DNA of 64,000 bases from Molossus alvarezi (lineage: Eukaryota; Chordata; Mammalia; Chiroptera; Molossidae), in the NCBI GenBank assembly GCA_037176705.1, contig CM073898.1, positions 41,690,988 to 41,754,987 on the forward strand, read 5' to 3'. This document shows, in pieces, positions 56,242 through 64,000 of this stretch. Position numbers and translations under genes: made by a program. Every line of letters begins with the position of its first letter. Within the stretch, counting starts at the first letter, position 1. The notes beneath the pieces were generated by a model. It saw nothing but the letters and a program-made list of their open reading frames with translations, had not been told where the DNA came from and did no database searches.

Positions 56242-59200
56242 TTTTCTTAAAATACATCAGTGACCTGGAAATAGGTTGGCAACCACAAGGTGGAATTCTG
56301 TTTGTTGGCAAAGTGGGAGAGGAAAAGAACGCACCCAGCTACATTGTATCAAACATTTAATTTTTTCCTGAAGCACCGGGGGCTTGAGGAGAAATGTGAA
56401 AGAATGTAGCCGTCTAGCATCCGGGGTGGGTCTCTCTGGAGACAGCGCTGACTGACTTCCCTGGTTAGGAAACATCAGAGGGAGATGGGCTGGGATTAAG
56501 CCTCCTTTGTTTTTCCTTCAGCTCTTCCTTTCGTGGGCATGTCTCTCACCTCCGAGAAGTAGACATTTCCACTTCTTTCTGTTCTTGTGTACCGAGGGCC
56601 CACTGTCTTTCTTCCTCCTGGGCTGAGCTCTAGAAATGGAGATGTTACACGTGGGTACAGAAATGTGCTCAGCTCTAATGAAGATTCTGTTAATTTTTTT
56701 GTTTTATGAGGAAACCGTAGCCTGCCTCAACTGCACCAGCTACTCACTGTAATTTTCTTAAGACCTTTTGATAGTCATTTGAAGTGCATTTTATAACCCG
56801 TCTGGTAATCTTGCTGCTAACCAACAATTACAGTCTGACATCTGAATACAAAGAATTTGGGACAAGCAACAAAAACTTTGAAAACACTGTTTCCCTTACC
56901 TAGTCTTTACTAAAAAACACCGTAAAGAAATTACTATGGCCTCACTACATTCTGACATGCTGGGGGGGGGGGCGGGGGATTGGCTGTTCATTTTTTGAAA
57001 ATTTTTACCAACTTCAGGATTGGGAAATTGAGAGCACAATCATCATAATCAGGAAGGCACGGGCGATGCCAGGCAGCCGACCTTTCTTCCGCTCCACCCC
57101 ATTCACAAACCTGACACCGCTTGGACCACTGTTCATTCCAACTGCTGGAGGAGAGGGCGGAGAGTGGGTGCTGCTCACACTGTGGTTACTTTGGAGACTG
57201 AGGAATCTGGAATCAAATTGATAGGAGTATTAGTCTGAAGCAGGGCTGCTATGGGCAGTTGTGGGTTTTTGTACTTAGGCACCCGGCCGAGTAGGCAAGT
57301 GTGGGCTGGAATCTAGCCCCGGCTCCGCTTGCCAAGCTCTGAGCCTCAGCCTGGGGCTGCATCAGCCGGGAGGAAAGGGCCTTTCCGCAGTTCATCTGCC
57401 AGGGTGGAGTGCCTTTTTGTAAGCCGCACAAAGATGCCCTGTGTGCTAGAGGTGGCCTTGCCTGGAAAGAACTTTTAAGAGGGATCTCGTGTCTTCCACC
57501 ACTATTGTGCCTCTGAAACTCTCTTGGGCTCTATCAATCTCTTCATTCACTACCCCCCATCTCCATTGGTGGGAGGAGGAGTGAACTGTCTGATGGGGGG
57601 ATCTGGAAGGAGAAACCAGGCCTGGATAGCTTTCCTGTCTTTCTTCAGGGAACCAGCCGCCAGCAGGGAGCATCCGTCCTGCAGGTGGGTGCGGGGCTGG
57701 GAAGACAGCAGACAGGGGCCTGACCAGTGCCAGTGTCTCTAATTCTAGGAAGCTCACTTTTTCCTCTTTCCCAACCTTGCTTTAAAATTTAGTAAGAAAG
57801 GTTATAATTTGCCACCCCCCATCCCCATCAGTTCACTCTTTTGTCCCATTTTTTCAGTTGGTTCAGAATTAGGAATCAAGGGATGCTATTTACTCGGCTC
57901 CCACCAGGATCTCAGAGACCATCAATTCCCCACGCCACACACACACCCAAACTTATAACAGACTTATTCTTTCCAGCAGAAGCCATGAACTGGTGGGCTG
58001 TTGGCCAGACCCAGCCTACATCATGTTTTGTTTGGCTCACAGAGTGTCTTTTGAAAATAACTGCACCAACCTTTTAAAATGGGAGGTTGCATGTAGACAT
58101 CAAGATTTCTGGCCCTTCTTAAAAAATAAAATTGAAAAATCTGGCCACATTGGGACTCCCCACATGGTAATAATCAGCTTGAGTTGTTCCCCCTTTTCCA
58201 CGGGGCAGCGGTCTCCTGCCGGCCTCTGTCCCCTTCATTCTCGATTGGCTCTTGGGCTGAGGCTGGGTCTCAGCCACCATCTATCATCCCTCTCACACGG
58301 TTTTTGTTTTGAAGTAAATGAATGTCTCTTATTTATCCCTTTCAAAAAGTCGATTGGGAAGACTCCATTTATGAAGACACATGGGAAAGAGCAAATGTCT
58401 TTCTGGAATCTATAAATTATTTCCATATGTTGAACGTATATTTTTTTTCCTGGATGATTCACACATTATGCTACCTACCTGGCTCCTATAGTCAGTTGGG
58501 ATTTATTTAGCACTTTTTAGAGAAAGTCTTTGTTTCTTTCAAAATATAATCAATGAAAAGGAATTCACTGCTTTCCTAGCCAAATCATTCTACCATGTGG
58601 AAAGTCTCCCTTATCTTTACCGGTCCATACCCTGCACTTCACACACAATGATATTGGCTTCGCCATCTGGTCTCAGATGACAGATACACTGCTGGTAGTT
58701 CTTAGAATTACTCTCTAATATCTCTTGGCCTCCTTCTTCTGGATGTGATAGAGTTTCACTTCCTCCAAACTCTGAACGTTGACCATGACACAGCTCTTGT
58801 CTGTGACAGACCCCTGCTTCTCAGTCCTGGCAAATCTGGAAGGGTATTACTTTGCCTTTATTTTGTTTTGTTTTGCTGCAGTAACATTTCATTTAACACA
58901 TGCTTCAATTTTTTCAAAGCATGGGACAAGTTCCCTTCCCACTCAATGGTAAAAAAATGTACCTTAAAGTGATTATACCTGTGGTCAGCCCTGCCAACAG
59001 CTGCAGAACACCCCAGAACAGGATGAAATTTGCCTTGAGGACATAAAAAGGATGCTGTGACCCACTCCTGATTGAAGAACATGTCAACGTGGAACCTGCT
59101 TGTCATTTTATCCAGCCCTGAGCTGTTTTTTATGGGATGGAGAGCACAGTTGCTATTCACTGCTGGGAAAAAGAACGGTTGTTCTTCAAACCTCTCACTG

Positions 59201-61097
59201 AGTTTCTGCCACGCTTGAACGTATCCAAACTCTCCTTGAACTTCCTGGAGTGTTTGGCTTTTCTCTGTACGCCAAGACGGACTTGGGGGTGTGAGCTCTC
59301 AGGTTTACTGACTAGTGTGCAAAGGAGCACCCCCTTTGTTGCTTCTCTCCTTGGCCCATTTTTAGGCTAATGGACTAATAAAGGCTGTGGGTTCAGAAGA
59401 TCAGGGTGAAACACTGGGCCCCTCACCGGTATTTCAGTGGGGAAACCATTTCCATCTCCTGCATACTGATTATAACTTTGGACAAGGTGCAGCAGAACTT
59501 GAAAGTCTGCAGTAAGAAGGCTCTAGCTTCCATCCCGGAGGTGGTTAGGCTCACTTTCCTGGTTTGTAAGGTTTTGCCCCACTCACCTCACTGAGGTGGT
59601 CTGAGAGTCATCGTCAACACAGCAGCATCCCCTTAACGTGGACTGCAAGAATGTGCTGCATTCAGAGCAGAGGCATATTTTTTAGGAAGGGATGATGTTC
59701 CTGAAAACTTTTTGCATGACCCCAGTTGGCTCCTGCCCCATCATCTCTCTCTCCACAGGGCTTTTCAGGGCACAACTTAAAGAGTAATATTGGGGTTTGT
59801 CTACCATACCAGGCAGTCTTCCCCTCTCTCCCAGCTTAAAGCTGGAGTCTCGAGGTATTCAGTGTCCTTGTGGCCTCCCGGGGCTTCTTGCTGGGTTTAT
59901 GTGGGAAGTCCCTGTGGTCACCAGAAGGACCTAGGAAGGCTCATGTCTGAGATGGCAGGGACTAGAGCTTCTGGCTGGGCTCAGGCACTGGGCTTTTCTG
60001 CAGTGGGTGCTCAGTGGGAGGACCGTGACACCCTGGGACGCCAAGGATGCTGCGGAGAAAGGAGGCTTCCAAGGGGGCAGGCCACTCTACACCGGAGTCT
60101 CTTCTCCTTTCTCCACAGTGGGACGTGTCTCTTCAGTCCATCTCCCCCTCCTGTCCCCAGGAATACATTTTTTAAAATTTGTTTTGTTTTTTATTTTCGA
60201 ACAAGCATGATTTAAGAATCCTAAGTACAATCCTGGTAACTGGGCACTTGGTCAGTAGCATTTTCTCTGAGCCGGAACAAGTCATTTTTCAGATCCTTGG
60301 AAGTTGCTGGTGTGTCGCTTCCAGTGGCTCTGGAACCCACTCCATGGTCCCGTGGAAATGCAGTGGCCGGTCAACCTTGGCTTTCTGAGGTCACCATGGC
60401 CATCTTACGTCTCATTTTTCAAACGCGCCTTATTCTGAAGCCAGACCAGCCGTGCTGTGGAACTGGCCAGGGCAAGGCAAGAGGCTCCCAGGCGGCCAGC
60501 CCGTCCCTCCTGGGAAGGCACCTGTGGGTGAAGACAGGACGGCATGAATCTACAGATATTACCTTCCCACGTGTCCTCCCACCTTACGTTTATTCGGTGT
60601 AATAAGAAGATATGAGCTGGAGGGAAGACTTTGTGATCTATGCCTCAGATTTATTTCCACTCCCGGAGTCCCTGCTTCACTAACCTTGCAATGCCCCGCG
60701 CCATCCTTCATCCTTCCAAAGTAAATAAATGGAGTTCCCCTCAGCTCTTTTTCTTAATTAGCTCTCAGAATTTGAGGTGCCGCCCAGACTTTGAAGGCCC
60801 CTCTGACACTGTTTTAAGGATGCGGGGGTCGCCCTGCTGTCCTTGACCCGCTCTCCCTCTCCGGGAGGCCTGCCCTGCTCAGGTCTCTGCCCGGCTCCGC
60901 CCAGTCCCAGGGATGCCGGGGCTCCTGGCCTCTGTTTGTGTGCAGAGTTGTCTGAAATGCATTCGGGATCTCTTGAGGTGAAAAGAGTTATATAAACAGA
61001 GAATGTTATTATGGATTCTTACTACAGATGGAAATGACTGGGTATTCTCAAAATAAATAACATTTCACATTTTTATAGATCTGTAACATAATATGCA
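56242..61097. other. long single-copy stretch, no gene seen
   Basis: 4.8 kb without a recognised transposon. It holds a G-run (56962-56978, G11-C-G5) and many short frames (60-141 codons), none with a domain or consistent splice context. The longest plus frames (57993-58415, 59790-60215) overlap others on both strands. Confidence 0.4.
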
Positions 61098-61120
61098 TGT
61101 GTGTGTGTGTGTGTGTGTGT
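61098..61120. repeat. (TG)n microsatellite
   Basis: About 11 uninterrupted units. Confidence 0.92.
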
Positions 61121-61219
61121 ATTTATATTCTTTCCATCTTGAATACACAGCCTCTCCTTCCTCAGCACTTGGATAAGCCATTCATTTTGCCTCCTGCTTT
61201 CTTGATTCTTTTCTTAAGA

Positions 61220-61607
61220 ATTCATTTAATTGTTGCCAGCATTCGGAGAGCTGGGATGAAGCAGTCGCAGGCTTCCCGCTCGCTCCCTCCAGAGAAGCCT
61301 GCGTGGCTACCGCAGCGAGGCGAGCTGAGCGCTGAGAACACTTAAGCTCTGTTTCCCACTTCCCCTCCAAAGAGATCAATCGGCTTGTGGCTCGGCATAG
61401 TTTCAAATGGGAACTTCCAGGAAGAGGTGCCCGGAGTGAGAGGATTCGGGGCACGGTACCTAGGTTCAGAAGTTGCTTGTTTGCGTATTTCGGATGTCCT
61501 CCTCCTTGGACTGAATCTGTGTGTTCATTTTCTTTGAATTCTGGAGGCAAAGCATGCCATGTCTCACTTCTACATCGGTCCGCTTGCAGGAGGAGGAACT
61601 GGTGAGT
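61220..61607 (+). promoter_or_regulatory. CpG-rich patch with ATG and splice donor, possible first exon
   Basis: CpGs are dense at 61225-61335 (for example CCCGCTCGCTCC, CTACCGCAGCGAGGCGAGC) and recur to 61582. An ATG at 61559 with G at -3 opens a frame of 14 codons that runs into ACTG|GTGAGT (donor at 61602). This layout resembles a short 5' exon. No TATA box is visible; the start site cannot be placed. The minus strand is also open for 122 codons (61182-61550), which weakens the case. Confidence 0.25.
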
Positions 61608-62109
61608 GTAGGGAAATGAAGGACAGGGTTATCACTTCCCAATGGCGCCATTCCCCCAGGGAACCCCTGAGTTATTGGGACCCTATGCCCGGGGTTTGCA
61701 GAAAAGAGCAAAGATGCCAAAACTCTATCCCGAGCCAGGGAGGAGGACAGTTGGCATCCACACGTCCAGGCAACACCAGGCAGACAACATCTGGCTTCTC
61801 CAGCTCCGCCTGGCTCCAATCAAGGACTGGCTAGCATCCTTGGCAGTGGCTGGTGGGAGAGGCAGACGGAAGCCAACTGCCCCGAGGCTGGCCAGCTGTG
61901 GTGGAAGGAGGTGAAGGAAGGAGGGTAGCTGGGTGCGAGGGCCTCGGGCCCTCAGTCTGGTGCTGAGAAAATGGCTGACTTGGGGGAATTCAGGCCAATT
62001 AGAGGGTGATCCTTTCACACTCAGCCATCTGGAGATGCCTGTAAGGGGACTTAGCCCATAATCAGGAAGCCATCCTACAGGACAACTTCCAGATTTTAAG
62101 AGGATTTGA
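61608..62109. other. single-copy sequence
   Basis: Nothing recognised. Several mutually overlapping frames lie at 61559-62018. Confidence 0.4.
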
Positions 62110-62205
62110 TAAAATTTTCAACTAAGATTTTTTGAGTGCCTAAGATATACGCAGGTTCTTCGGCAGGTGCTAGGGTCAATAACAACACTAATCATCATAG
62201 TGATA
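62110..62205 (-). repeat. L2-like 3' fragment
   Basis: 'aagattttttgagtgcctaagatatacgcaggttcttcggcaggtgctagggtcaataac' is the reverse L2 3' UTR, diverged. Confidence 0.6.
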
Positions 62206-62214
62206 ATAACAACA

Positions 62215-62460
62215 TGATGTTGATTGATAACGTTTCATGAACACTTATTAAGTGCCAGTTTCAATGACATGTATCAGCCCATGTATGCCTTACAATCTGC
62301 TGTAAGGTAAGCACTATTGTTATCATCATTCTCATTTTAGAGAGAGGAAATCAAGACTTAGGGAGTTTAAGTAATATGTCCCGTCACAGAATTAGATGAT
62401 ATGGTTGGGGTTTGAACCCAAGCAGTCCATAGGCTGTATTCTGGACTATGCTGAAAAATA
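62215..62460 (-). repeat. MIR SINE, nearly full length
   Basis: 'gaacacttattaagtgccagtttcaatgacatg', 'taagcactattgttatcatcattctcattttagagagaggaaatcaagacttagggagtttaagtaatatgtcccgtcacagaattag' and 'gggtttgaacccaagcagtcc' match the reverse MIR. Confidence 0.9.
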
Positions 62461-62735
62461 TATGGTCTGTACTTAAGGAACTAAGTCTAGTAGGTAAGGT
62501 AGACATGAAAGAAAATACATAGTCATTATGAAAATAATTCCACTATGATGCACTCTGTAACAAAGCAAATTCAGATATAACATGATTGAATACTAGATTT
62601 CATTCCTGTCTTTAAAATCACCTATATTCAAAAATTAACTATGCAATTCAACTCATACTTTTAGGATTAAATTCTTTAAGATTAAATTACATTCACAGTA
62701 ATACGAAGTGGTGTCACTGTATAGGAAGAGTAGCT
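62461..62735. other. AT-rich sequence
   Basis: Nothing recognised. Confidence 0.4.
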
Positions 62736-62739
62736 GATT

Positions 62740-62945
62740 TGCATAGTGTACTAATAGTAGCTAACTTTTATTGACCATGTACCATGAAGTACCATTAATG
62801 GTTTACAACCATCCAAAAAAGAGTAAGTAACGTTATCACTGAAAAAGACCATGAAGCTTACATGATCTGCTCAGAGTTTAGAGTTAATACAGTGGCAGAC
62901 CTGGGATTAGAACAGAGACAAACTAATGCCCATTCCAATACTTTC
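62740..62945 (-). repeat. MIR SINE
   Basis: 'tagtagctaacttttattgaccatgtaccatgaagtacc', 'cgttatcactgaaaaagaccatgaagcttacatgatctgctcagagtttagagttaatacagtggcagacctgggattagaac' matches the reverse MIR. Confidence 0.85.
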
Positions 62946-63077
62946 TTCATCATGCCATCCACATTGCCTCTGTCCAGTGAAGGGGGTGGACAAAAAGGCT
63001 GGACACAGTGCAGTTCCTGAGCAGGGGAAGCATGTCTAATTCTGAGAAAGAAGTTTGGGTAGGGAAGAGGGAGCTAA

Positions 63078-63304
63078 AGCCCGGCCAGTGTTGAGCATCA
63101 GTGGTTGAGCATCGACCCATGCACCAAAAAGTCACCGGTTCAATTCTTGGTCAGGGCACATGCCCAGGTTGTGGGCCTGATCTCCAGTGGGGGGCATGCA
63201 GGAGGCGGCCAATCCATGTTCTCTCTCATCAATGTTTCCATCTCTCTTTCTCTCCTTTCCTCTATCTCCAAAATAATAAAGAAAAAATATTTAAAAATAA
63301 AAAA
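63078..63304 (+). mobile_element. Ves-type SINE (subfamily B) inserted in an old MIR
   Basis: AGCCCGGCCAGTGTTGAGCA head with a degraded A box, B-box region CCGGTTCAATTCTTGG, 'cagggcacatgcccaggttgtgggcctgatctccagtgg', C/T tract and AAATAATAAAGAAAAAATAT tail. A 14-bp perfect target-site duplication GAAGAGGGAGCTAA lies at 63064-63077 and 63305-63318. Confidence 0.96.
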
Positions 63305-63308
63305 GAAG

Positions 63309-63395
63309 AGGGAGCTAACATTTACTGAGTGTTTCCTATGTGCCAGCCCACTGTAGTGAGCACTTTGTACATTTCATCTTTGTAAAAACTGAGTC
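63309..63395 (-). repeat. MIR 3'-end fragment (SINE target)
   Basis: 'gggagctaacatttactgagtgtttcctatgtgccagcccactgtagtgagcactttgtacatttcatctttgtaaaaactgag' is a near-consensus reverse MIR 3' half. Its first bases are the SINE's duplicated target. Confidence 0.88.
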
Positions 63396-63424
63396 AAAAT
63401 TTATGGACAAACAGCAAAGTTTCA

Positions 63425-63530
63425 AAGCGACCGTGGGAAGATCTGGCTATTTCAAGCAGAGGGAATCATATGGAGAAAGATTAGAGGCATGAAGTATTAT
63501 AGTGTGTTTGGGTGAATTAAAATCCTTGGG
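63425..63530 (-). repeat. L2-like internal fragment
   Basis: 'tttcaagcagagggaatcatatggagaaagattagaggcatgaa' follows the reverse L2 segment 'attccaggcagagggaacagc...caaaggcc'. Confidence 0.6.
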
Positions 63531-63689
63531 GTGTTATGGAAACCTCAGACATGGTTGTGGGGGATGGGAGGTGGCAGTGCCCAGAGTTGCAGTGGCATCC
63601 GGGATTGCCCTGGACTTTTCCCTGAAGCTCTCGATGGGTGGCAGAGTGAAGGGAGACACAATGCCAGGTAGAAATGTAATCTTCCTAAA

Positions 63690-63845
63690 AAAATCTTGAA
63701 AAGTAGAGCTATTATCCCGTTTCTTCTAAACCAGTTAGGAAACAAGTTCAGAGAGAAAGATAAGGAATTTAACCAAAATCGTGCAGTAAGTGGAGCTGGA
63801 CTTTGAACCCACTTCTTTCCAACTCAAAAACCCACCTTGTTTTAC
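63690..63845 (-). repeat. MIR SINE core
   Basis: 'gctattatcccgtttcttctaaaccagttaggaaacaagttcagagagaaagataaggaatttaaccaaaatcgtgcagtaagtggagctggactttgaaccc' matches the reverse MIR. It may be the other half of the MIR at 63309. Confidence 0.8.
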
Positions 63846-64000
63846 AGTCCTGAGATGCTATCACTGGAGGCAGCTCCACTTCGGGGACTGGAAAGGAAAT
63901 GAATGGAAAGCAGGTGGACAGAAAGTGCTCAGCAGTTCAGACCTGCTCATCCAAGACTGTCCTGTTGCCAAAATAAATTGCTTTCTTCTTAGAGATTTTT

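Noticed and set aside
56962..56978. G-run as a G-quadruplex
   Set aside because: It is a single G11-C-G5 run. A quadruplex is possible in principle, but no promoter or other context makes it notable.
57993..58415. 140-codon plus-strand frame
   Set aside because: No domain, no splice signals of quality, overlaps other openings. The sequence is AT-rich single-copy DNA.
59790..60215. 141-codon plus-strand frame
   Set aside because: Overlaps a second plus-strand frame (60007-60210) and reads into a T-rich run. No domain recognised.

Overview
This window is vertebrate nuclear DNA, almost certainly from a bat and most likely a yangochiropteran (the Ves-SINE-bearing lineages). The deciding evidence is ten full-length or nearly full-length tRNA-derived SINEs of the Ves type, each with a recognisable pol III A box, a B-box region, a pyrimidine tract and an A-rich tail, and each bounded by target-site duplications that can be read directly. 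The rest is old mammalian repeat litter (MIR, L2, hAT-Charlie relics such as MER5- and MER20-like copies, one L1 ORF2 fossil, one solo-LTR-like block), microsatellites and single-copy sequence. No rRNA, functional tRNA, CRISPR array, insertion sequence or prokaryotic operon is present. The open reading frames are short and are nearly all chance openings, simple-repeat translations or SINE read-through.

Layout. 0-5 kb: single-copy sequence with a 517-nt homopyrimidine satellite showing an 83-nt higher-order period (585-1101), a hAT fossil (about 1886-2215), a possible orphan terminal exon (3639-3850) and MIR/L2 debris. 5-20 kb: four Ves SINEs (6791-7040, 7180-7392, 8509-8792, 19554-19855), an MER5-like copy and long single-copy stretches. 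20-32 kb: a Ves SINE, an L1 ORF2 fossil with a second local copy of one segment, MIRs, and an LTR-like block with an internal 93-bp tandem duplication (about 30960-31876). 32-46 kb: a SINE nested in an L2, a young SINE, an MER20-like copy, a CpG-dense patch at 36.8-37.1 kb, another SINE and L2/MIR pieces. 46-56 kb: AT-rich stretches that may be conserved non-coding elements (47.1-47.5 and 48.2-48.5 kb), long sense-strand L2 blocks, an exon-like segment with canonical splice sites next to L2 sequence (50362-50464) and a SINE. 56-64 kb: gene-poor single-copy sequence, a CpG-rich patch with an ATG and a strong splice donor (61.22-61.61 kb), then dense MIR/L2 with a SINE inserted in an old MIR.

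No protein-coding gene can be named with confidence. The window reads as a large intron or an intergenic desert. The three exon-like candidates are the only places where transcribed, spliced sequence is suggested. The Ves SINEs split evenly into two subfamilies, and one of them carries a short inverted repeat just before its A-tail; this is the most systematic structural signal I found. I found no convincing previously undescribed multi-gene system. Repeat family names come from recalled consensus features, not from a database search.
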